A stretch of 64,000 bases of DNA, from positions 5,046,001-5,110,000 of the forward strand of contig NZ_JAUSYV010000001.1 of the NCBI RefSeq assembly GCF_030817055.1, given 5' to 3'. This stretch comes from Bacillus sp. V2I10. Its GTDB lineage: Bacteria > Bacillota > Bacilli > Bacillales > Bacillaceae. The first letter of the stretch is position 1. Every line of letters begins with the position of its first letter. Below, piece after piece: positions 42,886 through 51,064 of the stretch. The notes under the pieces were generated by a model that ran no database searches, was not told the DNA's origin, and worked only from the letters and a program-made list of their open reading frames with translations. The position numbers and the translations under genes were made by a program.

Positions 42886-43006
42886 GAAAAGCGGAACCGA
42901 CTGTTTAGACCCGACAGACAGATAAGAATTCCCCCGAAAAGTCCGGGTTTGACTTTTTGGGGGAATTTGTTCTGGCCGAGGGGCTAGGAGGTGCAGCTGG
43001 ACAATG
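42886..43006 (+). repeat. Interspersed structured repeat, copy C
   Basis: This copy has the same plan as copy B (GAAAAGCGGAACCGACTGTTTAG, CGACAGACAGATAAG, then TTCTGGCCGAGGGGCTAGG and GCAGCTGGACA). Its own central palindrome is ATTCCCCC / GGGGGAAT around GAAAAGTC/GACTTTTT. A fragment of the 5' end (AAGAAAAGCGGAACC) follows at 43007-43029, and CGACAGACAGATAA recurs at 43298-43311, so further partial copies are present. Confidence 0.8.
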
Positions 43007-43030
43007 AAGAAAAGCGGAACCTCCGTTACC

Positions 43031-43068
43031 AAAAAAGCAAATCGCAGGGATAGCGATTTGCTTTTTTT
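43031..43068. terminator. Bidirectional terminator
   Basis: AAAAAAGCAAATCGC / GCGATTTGCTTTTTTT stem-loop. It probably stops transcription of the BH0509-type gene. Confidence 0.8.
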
Positions 43069-43310
43069 AGTGGCAGCTGCACTGCTGAGTCAATCATTTA
43101 GCCGAAATCGTCATTTTATTAGCTGAAATTCACAATTATTTAGCGGATTTCCCGTTTTATTTCGATATTCAATTTAATTTAGCCGTTCATATTTTTGATA
43201 TAGCCCAGTAATTAAATTATCTGGCCGAATTCTTTTCTATTTAGCATTAATCCTGCTTTAATAGCAGAATCAGCTTGATTTCAGAAGAAACCTGAGGCGA
43301 CAGACAGATA
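43069..43310. repeat. Intergenic array of TTTAGC-type motifs
   Basis: About 240 bp without a gene. ATTTAGC, TATTAGC or TATAGCC recurs at least six times, often followed by CGAAAT, TGAAAT or GGATTT and separated by 15-35 bp of A/T-rich spacer. The spacing is irregular. Stop codons occur in all frames. No known function. Confidence 0.55.
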
Positions 43311-43346
43311 AAAAAGCAAACCGCACAATAGCGGTTTGCTTTTTTG
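43311..43346. terminator. Terminator of the 35-residue protein gene
   Basis: AAAAAGCAAACCGC / GCGGTTTGCTTTTTTG, directly after the stop at 43348 on the minus strand. Confidence 0.85.
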
Positions 43347-43347
43347 T

Positions 43348-43455
43348 TTAGTGGTAGCCGTTCTGACCGTTTGCACTGCCACTTGTTTTATGCTGCGGCT
43401 TGCTTTTTGAATTCTGCTTGTTATGGCTTCCGCCTTTTTTCGTATGCTTTGCCAT
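43348..43455 (-). CDS. Very small basic Ser/Lys/His/Gly-rich protein, possibly spore-associated
   Basis: 35 residues, beginning MAKHTKKGGSHNKQNSKSKP and ending SGSANGQNGYH. AGGTGA lies six bases before the ATG, and a strong terminator follows the stop, so the frame looks like a real gene. The composition resembles minor small acid-soluble spore proteins, but I cannot assign a family. Confidence 0.65.
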   Translation of the reverse strand: MAKHTKKGGSHNKQNSKSKPQHKTSGSANGQNGYH

Positions 43456-43551
43456 GAAGATTCACCTGCCCAGCAAGATTTTGAAGACCTTGTCTTCTTC
43501 TTTACTGTTTCACTATTTTCCGCTTTCTATGACACACAATCCTTGGAAATA

Positions 43552-44394
43552 TTAATGAGACCCTTTTCTTTTGTATAGAATGGCATTTAACTCTCCGCCA
43601 ATCATAATGATCATTCCGGATAGATAAAACCAGATCATCAGAACAATGATTCCGCCTAAACTCCCATAGGCAGCACTGTAATGGCCAAAGCTCCCGACAT
43701 AATAAGAAAAGGCAAATGACACGAAGGCCCATCCAATTGTGGCTAAAACAGCACCCGGCATTGCATCCTTCAGGTGCAAATGCTTATTCGGGGCAAAGAA
43801 ATAAAGAGCTGTAAAAACAATGAACAAAATAATTGCACTGACAATCCATCTTCCCATATTCCACACGGTTAAAAATTCTTCTGACAGTCCAAATACAGAA
43901 AAAAGGAACATGCCAATTTCTTTCCCGAATACAGGCAAAAGCAGGGCAACTAAAATGACAAAAACCATCGCAATTGTAAGCAAAACCGACATACCCCTTG
44001 CTACTATAAATGATCTGCTCTCTGAGACATCATAGGCGCGATTAAAGGCACGGACAATAGCGTTAATCCCATTTGAGGCAGACCACAAAGTGGCAAGGAT
44101 CCCAAACGACAGCAATCCTCCATTTGAATTGCTGACGATTTCAGCCAATGTTTCTTTGATAATAGCAACGGATTCTCCGGGTGCATATTGCGCAAGAAAA
44201 TTCAGTATATCTTCCTGAGAAAGCGGAAGAAAGGCTATAAGAGTCATTAAAAAGATTAAAAATGGAAACAGTGAAAGTAAAAAGAAATAGGCGAGCTCTG
44301 CCGAAAGGCCAATGATTTCATCTTTTGAAAAACGCTCAAACAGATCTCTCAGGATGGATTTCTGTTTATGCTGGTGCTGCTTCACGCTTTTCAT
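43552..44394 (-). CDS. yfkH: YihY/YfkH-family inner membrane protein
   Basis: This 280-residue polytopic membrane protein of the YihY/'BrkB' family was once misnamed ribonuclease BN; its function is unclear. Family blocks are visible: ELAYFFLLSLFPFLIFLMTL, LLSFGILATLWSASNGINAI, FNRAYDVSESRSF, and YGSLGGIIVLMIWFYLSGMI with IGGELNAILY at the end. GAGAGGTGAATAA precedes the ATG. It lies 4 bp after yfkI on the same strand, so the two genes are co-transcribed. Confidence 0.92.
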   Translation of the reverse strand: MKSVKQHQHKQKSILRDLFERFSKDEIIGLSAELAYFFLLSLFPFLIFLMTLIAFLPLSQEDILNFLAQYAPGESVAIIKETLAEIVSNSNGGLLSFGILATLWSASNGINAIVRAFNRAYDVSESRSFIVARGMSVLLTIAMVFVILVALLLPVFGKEIGMFLFSVFGLSEEFLTVWNMGRWIVSAIILFIVFTALYFFAPNKHLHLKDAMPGAVLATIGWAFVSFAFSYYVGSFGHYSAAYGSLGGIIVLMIWFYLSGMIIMIGGELNAILYKRKGSH

Positions 44395-44398
44395 TTAT

Positions 44399-44737
44399 TC
44401 ACCTCTCTTTGTGATCTGTTATAAACCTTTCTTTTGTTTCTTCTATCATTTCAATCATTTGAGGTGTTGTTTCTTTTAGTTCATTTATTTTTTCATTGAT
44501 AAATTCAATATCTTCTTTAGCTTCCTGAATCACGTTTTTTGCCTGATCAATCTGCTGTTTGATCTCTTCTGTCAATAGAGACGGATTTTCAATATAAAGG
44601 GCTGTTTTGTCTTTTAAGGATTTTCCCTGTGCGACAAACTGATCTCTTGTCGGCTTATGGAGAAGAGTAAGTGCTCCTCCAACCGCTGCACCGGCAAATA
44701 GGCCTTTTAGAAACAAACTGTTCGATTCATTACTCAT
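44399..44737 (-). CDS. yfkI: YtxH-like/YfkI family protein
   Basis: This 112-residue protein has an N-terminal Gly/Ala-rich hydrophobic segment (FLKGLFAGAAVGGALTLLH) typical of YtxH-domain proteins, followed by a long charged amphipathic helix. It is probably membrane-associated; its function is unknown. GAGGGGTTATTTCAG precedes the ATG. It is in an operon between yfkJ and yfkH, as in B. subtilis. Confidence 0.85.
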   Translation of the reverse strand: MSNESNSLFLKGLFAGAAVGGALTLLHKPTRDQFVAQGKSLKDKTALYIENPSLLTEEIKQQIDQAKNVIQEAKEDIEFINEKINELKETTPQMIEMIEETKERFITDHKER

Positions 44738-44755
44738 CTGAAATAACCCCTCTTC

Positions 44756-45226
44756 TTATAAGTTATGTTCTATTTTAATACGCGCAAGCAAATGAGAACA
44801 TCCTGTGTACACCATTTCGTAAACCTCTTCAAAGTTGTCTGTAAAATAAGGATCCGGTACGTCTGCCAGATCTGAATCCGGCACAAAATCCATTAACCTT
44901 CCGACATAGCCGGTTTTGGAGTAGCCCGCAAGCCTTCTTAAGTAACCAAGGTTTTCATTGTCCATCGCAATAATGTAATCGACTTCCATGAGATCATCAA
45001 GGGTCACCTTTCTTGCCTGTATCCCTTCATACCCAATTTTGTGATGATCAAGAATTTTCCTTGTTCCTTCGTGGGGCTGATGTCCGATATGCCAGTCCCC
45101 TGTTCCGGCTGAATCTGTCACAATAGCCCTGCTTAGACCCTGCTCCTCAATTAAGTGCCTCATTATTCCTTCTGCCATCGGGGATCGGCATATATTCCCT
45201 AAACAAACAAATACTACTTTAATCAT
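44756..45226 (-). CDS. yfkJ: Low-molecular-weight protein-tyrosine phosphatase YfkJ
   Basis: This cytosolic tyrosine phosphatase has 156 residues. The P-loop VCLGNICRSP holds the nucleophile Cys and Arg (C-x5-R), and the general acid Asp lies in DVPDPYFTD near residue 125. The ATG at 45226 is six bases after GGAGG and gives the family start MIKVVFVCLGN. The ORF extension to 45268 is not needed. In B. subtilis YfkJ affects stress resistance. It heads the yfkJ-yfkI-yfkH operon here. Confidence 0.93.
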   Translation of the reverse strand: MIKVVFVCLGNICRSPMAEGIMRHLIEEQGLSRAIVTDSAGTGDWHIGHQPHEGTRKILDHHKIGYEGIQARKVTLDDLMEVDYIIAMDNENLGYLRRLAGYSKTGYVGRLMDFVPDSDLADVPDPYFTDNFEEVYEMVYTGCSHLLARIKIEHNL

Positions 45227-45410
45227 CATTTTCCTCCTGCGAACAAGACAATGAGTCATAAAAAACAAGCCTTTTTATTCCTCTTGCTCTATTTATAGTA
45301 CATTTCTCTATACCTTACCCAAGTGATTTTTTAATAAGCATCTTTTATTTATATAAAACATGTTACAATAAATAATACTTAAATGGGAAAGTTCGAAAGG
45401 ATGAATTCAG

Positions 45411-45638
45411 TTGAATAATCTATCAGAAAAATCAGTTGAAAACGTAGAATACATGATTGAACAAATTAAAGAAAAACTGCGCGTCATTAACATCGGAGCG
45501 ATTAAACCGTCACATTTTGACGAAGAAATGTATGAAGAATTGAAGGATATATACGATTTAGTCATGAAGAAGAATACATTTTCACCAAATGAAATGCAGG
45601 CTATTGTTGAAGAGCTTGGAAATCTCCGCAAAGTTTAA
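45411..45638 (+). CDS. yfkK: DUF1128 (UPF0435) family protein YfkK
   Basis: This 75-residue helical protein has NLSEKSVENVEYMIEQIKEK and FSPNEMQAIVEELGNLRK, which are diagnostic of UPF0435; its function is unknown. The start is a TTG with AAAGGATGA upstream. The ATG at 45402 is out of frame. It is divergent from yfkJ as in B. subtilis. Confidence 0.88.
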   Translation: MNNLSEKSVENVEYMIEQIKEKLRVINIGAIKPSHFDEEMYEELKDIYDLVMKKNTFSPNEMQAIVEELGNLRKV

Positions 45639-45721
45639 ATCGGCATTTCCTTTCTAAAAAGAATAAAAAAGATTCTCAGCACGTCCCCTTTTGCATATAT
45701 GTGTACAAAGGGGGCTGAAAA

Positions 45722-45886
45722 ATGGCTGCAATGTGGTGGCTTGCAACAATTGTTTTATTCCTGTTATTGATTACTTGTATTGTCTTTATTGTTTATGCAC
45801 TTAAGACTGCGATTCACACAGAAGATGCTATAAATGTAGATCCGCTCCCAAATGCGGAGAATCCGGATCTAGAAGATGAAAAATAG
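45722..45886 (+). CDS. Small single-span membrane protein
   Basis: This 54-residue protein has one transmembrane helix (WWLATIVLFLLLITCIVFIV), followed by an acidic cytosolic or extracytosolic tail (EDAINVDPLPNAENPDLEDE). AAAGGGGGCTGAAA precedes the ATG and a strong terminator overlaps the stop, so the gene looks genuine. I do not recognise the family. Confidence 0.75.
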   Translation: MAAMWWLATIVLFLLLITCIVFIVYALKTAIHTEDAINVDPLPNAENPDLEDEK

Positions 45887-45918
45887 CCCTGCGCCTAGTG
45901 CGCGGGCTATTTTTTTAT
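45885..45918. terminator. Terminator shared by the small membrane gene and yfkM
   Basis: AGCCC-T-GCGC-CTAG-TGCGC-GGGCT followed by ATTTTTTTATTTA. It lies between two converging stops. Confidence 0.8.
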
Positions 45919-46434
45919 TTATTTTAAAAGATTCAGCGTTTCACGTGTAAAAGCAGGCAGATCATCAGGCGTGCGGCTTGTCACAAGCTGATTTCCGCAT
46001 ACGACAACCTCTTTATCATGGAAATTTGCACCGGCATTCTTTAAATCGACGGCAATTGATTTATACCCTGTCACATCTCTCCCCTTAAGCGTTTCTGCTG
46101 TAATGAGCAGCTGAGGACCATGACATATAGCAAAGACCGGTTTGTTATCATCCATGAATTTTTTCGTGAATGTGACAAACTTATCATCAGCGCGCAGGAT
46201 ATCTGGTGAAAAACCTCCTGGAATAAACAGCGCATCAAAGTCATCCGCATTTACTTCATCAATCGATGCATCTACCTTGATTGTTTCCTGTCCTTGTTTC
46301 CCTTTTACTGTTTTGCCTTTTTCACTTTCGATAACAGTCAATTGGTGACCAGCTTCTTGATAAGCGTTTGCAGGCTCCGAATATTCAGAGTCCTCAAAAT
46401 GATCCGTTACAACGACAGCAATTTTTTTACTCAT
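45919..46434 (-). CDS. yfkM: DJ-1/PfpI family general stress protein YfkM (GS18)
   Basis: This 171-residue PfpI-type protein is the counterpart of B. subtilis general stress protein 18. It shows the nucleophile Cys in VFAICHGPQLL, the acidic residue in VTDHFEDSEYSEP and LFIPGGFSPDILR. Relatives act as proteases, chaperones or deglycases; the activity here is not determined. The ATG at 46434 has GAGGAGG nine bases upstream. A sigma-B-like promoter lies about 40 bp before it, which fits stress induction. Confidence 0.92.
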   Translation of the reverse strand: MSKKIAVVVTDHFEDSEYSEPANAYQEAGHQLTVIESEKGKTVKGKQGQETIKVDASIDEVNADDFDALFIPGGFSPDILRADDKFVTFTKKFMDDNKPVFAICHGPQLLITAETLKGRDVTGYKSIAVDLKNAGANFHDKEVVVCGNQLVTSRTPDDLPAFTRETLNLLK

Positions 46435-46471
46435 ATCCCAGAACCTCCTCAAATAGTTAACACTTTTTAAT

Positions 46472-46496
46472 CTACCCTTTGTAAAAGAAACAAAAC
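46472..46496 (-). promoter_or_regulatory. Sigma-B-type promoter of yfkM
   Basis: On the minus strand GTTTTG (46496-46491) and GGGTAG (46477-46472) are 13 bp apart, against a consensus of GTTTAA-N13-15-GGGTAT. Confidence 0.7.
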
Positions 46497-46671
46497 ATAC
46501 GACGGTAAAGATGCTCTTGTCGAATTATGAAGGCTGCTAGTTTAAAGAATGAAATTTTTTATAGATATACAAGTTCTTTTTAACTACGAACCAAAAGACA
46601 AAAAAATCTTCAATAACAGTCATTTATACCCACAAAAAGACGGTAAATGTAAATACAAAGTTTTGATAATC

Positions 46672-46699
46672 TTTACTTTATTTTAACAATAAATGACAA
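46672..46699 (+). promoter_or_regulatory. Possible PhoP box upstream of yfkN
   Basis: Three hexamers resembling TTAACA are spaced 11 bp apart: TTTACT (46672), TTAACA (46683) and TGACAA (46694). PhoP binds such direct repeats on Pho genes. The site lies 74-101 bp before the start of a nucleotidase gene. The region is AT-rich, so chance matches are possible. Confidence 0.4.
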
Positions 46700-46772
46700 A
46701 ATACTCATAGATTTATAGACAAAATATTTATAAAATTTAAATGTTGTGATAAATACTGAAAGGTGGATGTTT

Positions 46773-49700
46773 GTGAAAAGAAAAACAAACAATACGTTTG
46801 GCAAGAAATTATTCAATTCATTTGCGGCTTTCCTTGTTTTACTAAGTGTTCTCCCCTTCCCGGCATTAAATGCAGCGGCTGAGGAGCTTCCCTCGATTGA
46901 TCTGCGTTTGCTGGAAACAACCGATATTCATGCCCACATTATGGACTATGACTACTATTCAGATAAAGAATCGGCGAGCTACGGATTAGCCCGTACAGCT
47001 GTTTTAATTGATGAATACCGAAAAAGTGCAAAAAACAGTATTTTAGTAGATAACGGAGATCTTATTCAAGGAAATCCGCTGGGTGAATATGTTTATAAAA
47101 ATTTAGGTGCTGATATAGCAGCCGGCACGAAAACAAATCCTATTTTCGATGCAATGAACACCCTTCAGTTTGATGCAGGCACGCTTGGAAATCATGAGTT
47201 TAATTATGGATTAGACTATCTTAACGGCTCTCTCAAAGGGACAAACTTCCCTGTGGTTAGTGCAAACATTTTTGATGCTCAAACTGACAAGCCTTATTTC
47301 GAACAATACGCTATTAAAGAAAAAGAACTTATTGATAATACCGGCAATAAGCATACCGTTAAAATTGGATACACTGGCTTCGTCCCTCCACAAATCAACG
47401 TTTGGGACAAGAAGCATCTTGAAGGAAAAGTTATCACAAAAGACATAGTTGAAATAGCCAAAACGGTCATACCTGAAATGAAAGCAAAAGGTGCAGACTT
47501 AATTGTTGTCATGGCTCACACTGGAATAGTTACCGCTTCGCAGGCTGCAGGATCTGAAAATATGGTCTTTGATTTGGCTAAGGAAGTACCAGGCATTGAT
47601 GCAATCGTATCAGGTCATCAGCATGGTCTTTTCCCCGGAGACAAAAAGTACAATGGAATTGCTGAAATCGACAATGCTAAAGGGACAGTAAACGGCGTGC
47701 CGGTAGTCATGCCTAAGAACTGGGGAAGCCACTTAGGTATAATCGATTTGAAATTAGGCCAAAAAGACGGAAAATGGACGGTTAATGATTCTCAGTCAAC
47801 TGCTGCTCCAATCACTTCTGTCACAACTAAAGATGAAGAAATCGTAAATTCAATCAAATCAACTCACGAAAGCACTCTTAACTATGTAAGAAAAGCAGTA
47901 GGAACAACAGAAGCACCCATTAACAGCTTCTTTGCTTTAGTGCAGGATGATCCTTCAGTGCAGATTGTAAACGATGCTCAAACATGGTATGCGAAAAAAA
48001 TCGCTGCCGAAAATCCTAAGTTACAGGGGCTGCCGATCCTTTCCGCTGCTGCACCGTTTAAAGCCGGCGGACGCAACGGTGTTGATTATTACACAAATAT
48101 TGCAAAAGGCGATTTGGCCATCAAAAATATCGGTGATTTATATCTTTACGACAATACCGTGCAGATCATAAAGCTGAACGGATCTCAAGTAAAGGAATGG
48201 CTAGAGATGTCTGCCGGACAATTTAATCAGATTGATCCTGCTAAAACAGGCGAACAGCCATTGCTTGATGCAAACTTCAGATCTTATAACTTTGACGTCA
48301 TTGACGGCGTTACCTATCAAATTGATGTGACAAAGCCCGCTAAATACTCGGCCGATGGAAAAGTGATAAACGCTGATTCACGCAGAATCGTTAACTTCCA
48401 ATATGAAGGCAAGGAAGTCAGCCCGGAGCAAGAGTTTTTAATTGTTACTAATAACTACCGTGCTTCCGGAGGCGGCGGATTCCCTAACATGGAGTCAGAA
48501 AATATTGCGTACATTTCAGCAGATGAAAATCGTCAGGCCTTAATGAACTATATTACAGAAGAACAGACAATCAACCCTTCTGCTGACGGAAACTGGTCAA
48601 TCGCTCCAATTAAGGGAGATGCTGAAGTTGTATTTGAATCAACTCCCGCTGCAAAGGATTTTGCCGAAAAAACGGAAAATATCCGATATGCAGGAGAAGC
48701 AGCTGATGGGTTTGCAAAGTATTCCCTTGATTTAAAAGGCAGCGAAGTCACGCCTCCTTCTGACAGCTGGAAATTAACTGTTATGCACACCAACGACACA
48801 CATGCACATCTTGATGACGTCGCCCGACGTGCTGCAAAGGTAAAAGAAATTCGTACACAAGAGGAAAACAGCATTTTATTAGATGCCGGCGATGTATTCT
48901 CAGGAGATTTATATTTTACTAGATGGAACGGACTTGCCGATGTCGAATTTATGAACATGATGCAATATGATGCAATGACGTTTGGAAATCATGAGTTTGA
49001 CAAAGGACCTGATGTATTAAGAGCTTTTATTGAAAAAGCGAAGTTCCCGATTGTCAGTTCCAATGTAGATGTAGGCAACGAACCAAAATTGAGTGATTTA
49101 GTAAAAGATCCTAAAGACTTTCCATTGAAAAAAGAAGGCGTTATCTATCCCTACATCATTCTTGATGTGAATGGGGAGAAGGTTGCTCTCTACGGTCTGA
49201 CAACAGAAGATACGCCTGAAGCTTCAAGCCCTGGTGAAAACATTGTATTCAAGGATGCTATCAAAGCATCTGAAGCAACAATAAAAACCATTACAGAAAC
49301 AGAAAAAGTCGATAAGGTAATTGCTCTTACTCACCTTGGATACGAAAAAGACCTTGAGCTTGCTGAAAAAGTTGAAGGAATTGATGTGATTATCGGCGGC
49401 CACACACATACACTAGTCGATACATTAAAAGTAGTAGATGAGGATGAAACGCCTACGATTGTTGCCCAAGTGCAGGATTACGGCAAGTTCCTCGGTAAAC
49501 TTGATGTTGCCTTTAACAAAGATGGTTTAGTCGTTCCTGCTGAATCAAGTACTGAACTGATTGCCATCGATAAAACAATAGCAGAAGATCCTGAAGCAAA
49601 AGCATTGTTGGATGGCTACAAAGAAGAGATTAACAGCTTTAAAGATAAAGTAGTCGGACATACAAAAGTTGCTCTGGACGGAAAACGCGAAAACGTCCGT

Positions 49701-50981
49701 TCAAAAGAAACAAACCTTGGAAACCTGATAGCTGATGGAATGCTTGCAAAAGCGAAAGAAGCAAAAGGTGCTCAGCTCGCGATTACAAACGGCGGAGGAA
49801 TCCGTGAATCCATCAACGAAGGTGATATTAATCTCGGAGAAGTATTGACGGTCATGCCTTTCGGAAATACATTATTTGTTCTTGATGTAACAGGGGAGCA
49901 GATTGTCGAAGCACTTGAGCACGGAGTAAGTGCGGCAGAAGAAGGAAAAGGACAGTTCCCTCAAGTTGCAGGAGTTAAGTTCTCTTTCTCTAAAGGTCTT
50001 CCTGCAGGAGAGAGAATAATGGATGTTCAAGTCGAGAATGAAGATGGAACCTTCTCTGCTATAGAGCTGGAAAAATCATACCGTATTGCAACAAATGGAT
50101 TTATGGGTGCCGGCGGTGACGGATATGATGTCTTTAAGGAAGCCTCCTATGCTGAAGATCTTTTCTTCGTAGATTATGAAGTGTTCCTTGAGCAGCTTGT
50201 AGCAGAAAAATCCGTTCAGCCAGAAATTGAAGGACGCATTATGGAATATTTCACACCTTCAGTTGATGTTCAAGACAATAAAGCAACGATTACATTTGAT
50301 GATACTTTCATTCCGTATGTTGAACATACAAATGAAGTCCTGATCGACCTTTTCGGAACATCTGAATTTGATGCAGTTGAACTGAAGTTCACAAACAGCC
50401 AAATCGCAGCATTAAAAGCGAAAGAATCCAGTCTGTCTTTCAATAATGAAGCTGTCGGACTTGATATTCCGCTTTCAAATCTTGAAGAAAAAGAAACCAG
50501 TATTTCATTTGCAAAAACGGAAGAAATCGAAGATGCATTAACTGACACATATGACTTTACGCTCACACAAGATGGACAAGCTCTGACTAAATTCAAAGAG
50601 GAAGCGGCAATTGCCTTCTTCGTTGAAAATGCTGAAAATCCTCGAGTCTATTATGTGGACCGTGAAAAAGAAAAACTTAAAAAACTGGATGGAGTCTATG
50701 AAGACGGTACTGTTTATGGGTATACAAGCCATTTCAGCGAGTTTACCGTATTAGAATCAGCTGATGCAAACGGTCCTGGCAAAGGTTCCGGGAATGGAAA
50801 TAACCCGGGCAGCGGCCCAGGACATGGAAACAGCCCTGATAAAGGCAATCACAATAACGGAGGGAACGGACTTCCTCACACGGCAACAAGCTCATTCAAC
50901 ATTATCCTGACAGGCTTAAGCATTTTGCTTGCAGGAAGCATTTTTTACTTCATTCAAAGACGCAGGTTAGGGAATAAATAA
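46773..50981 (+). CDS. yfkN: Cell-wall-anchored 2',3'-cyclic nucleotidase / 5'-nucleotidase YfkN
   Basis: This 1402-residue surface enzyme releases phosphate and nucleosides from extracellular nucleotides. Order: signal peptide (FAAFLVLLSVLPFPALNAAA); first metallophosphoesterase (LLETTDIHAHIMDYDYYSD, DNGDLIQGN, GNHEFNYG, SGHQHG); its nucleotidase C domain; second metallophosphoesterase from ~670 (MHTNDTHAHLDDV, DAGDVFSGD, GNHEFDKG, GGHTHT); second nucleotidase domain (NGGGIRESINEGDI); Gly/Asn-rich wall-spanning linker (~1340-1365); sortase signal LPHTA, a hydrophobic helix and a RRRLGNK tail. The GTG at 46773 follows AAAGGTGG; nearby ATGs overlap that site. B. subtilis YfkN is a known sortase substrate of similar length. 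Confidence 0.94.
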   Translation: MKRKTNNTFGKKLFNSFAAFLVLLSVLPFPALNAAAEELPSIDLRLLETTDIHAHIMDYDYYSDKESASYGLARTAVLIDEYRKSAKNSILVDNGDLIQGNPLGEYVYKNLGADIAAGTKTNPIFDAMNTLQFDAGTLGNHEFNYGLDYLNGSLKGTNFPVVSANIFDAQTDKPYFEQYAIKEKELIDNTGNKHTVKIGYTGFVPPQINVWDKKHLEGKVITKDIVEIAKTVIPEMKAKGADLIVVMAHTGIVTASQAAGSENMVFDLAKEVPGIDAIVSGHQHGLFPGDKKYNGIAEIDNAKGTVNGVPVVMPKNWGSHLGIIDLKLGQKDGKWTVNDSQSTAAPITSVTTKDEEIVNSIKSTHESTLNYVRKAVGTTEAPINSFFALVQDDPSVQIVNDAQTWYAKKIAAENPKLQGLPILSAAAPFKAGGRNGVDYYTNIAKGDLAIKNIGDLYLYDNTVQIIKLNGSQVKEWLEMSAGQFNQIDPAKTGEQPLLDANFRSYNFDVIDGVTYQIDVTKPAKYSADGKVINADSRRIVNFQYEGKEVSPEQEFLIVTNNYRASGGGGFPNMESENIAYISADENRQALMNYITEEQTINPSADGNWSIAPIKGDAEVVFESTPAAKDFAEKTENIRYAGEAADGFAKYSLDLKGSEVTPPSDSWKLTVMHTNDTHAHLDDVARRAAKVKEIRTQEENSILLDAGDVFSGDLYFTRWNGLADVEFMNMMQYDAMTFGNHEFDKGPDVLRAFIEKAKFPIVSSNVDVGNEPKLSDLVKDPKDFPLKKEGVIYPYIILDVNGEKVALYGLTTEDTPEASSPGENIVFKDAIKASEATIKTITETEKVDKVIALTHLGYEKDLELAEKVEGIDVIIGGHTHTLVDTLKVVDEDETPTIVAQVQDYGKFLGKLDVAFNKDGLVVPAESSTELIAIDKTIAEDPEAKALLDGYKEEINSFKDKVVGHTKVALDGKRENVRSKETNLGNLIADGMLAKAKEAKGAQLAITNGGGIRESINEGDINLGEVLTVMPFGNTLFVLDVTGEQIVEALEHGVSAAEEGKGQFPQVAGVKFSFSKGLPAGERIMDVQVENEDGTFSAIELEKSYRIATNGFMGAGGDGYDVFKEASYAEDLFFVDYEVFLEQLVAEKSVQPEIEGRIMEYFTPSVDVQDNKATITFDDTFIPYVEHTNEVLIDLFGTSEFDAVELKFTNSQIAALKAKESSLSFNNEAVGLDIPLSNLEEKETSISFAKTEEIEDALTDTYDFTLTQDGQALTKFKEEAAIAFFVENAENPRVYYVDREKEKLKKLDGVYEDGTVYGYTSHFSEFTVLESADANGPGKGSGNGNNPGSGPGHGNSPDKGNHNNGGNGLPHTATSSFNIILTGLSILLAGSIFYFIQRRRLGNK

Positions 50982-50989
50982 TGAAGAAA

Positions 50990-51022
50990 AGCCCCTTCTC
51001 AAAACGAGAAGAGGTTATTTTT
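50990..51022 (+). terminator. Terminator of yfkN
   Basis: CCCCTTCTC-AAAAC-GAGAAGAGG (one mismatch) followed by TTATTTTTATGG. Confidence 0.75.
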
Positions 51023-51064
51023 ATGGAGTAAATTGCTGAAAGACCCATCTGATCAGTCTCAACC

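Noticed and set aside
42468..43030. Insertion sequence remnant
   Set aside because: No transposase fragment, no target duplication and no terminal inverted repeats of IS type. The units fold as hairpins and fit a small interspersed repeat.
48548..48958. 136-residue frame antisense to yfkN, and similar long antisense frames in narK, recX and fabL
   Set aside because: They are shadows of well-supported genes, lack ribosome sites and have low-complexity composition typical of reverse frames.
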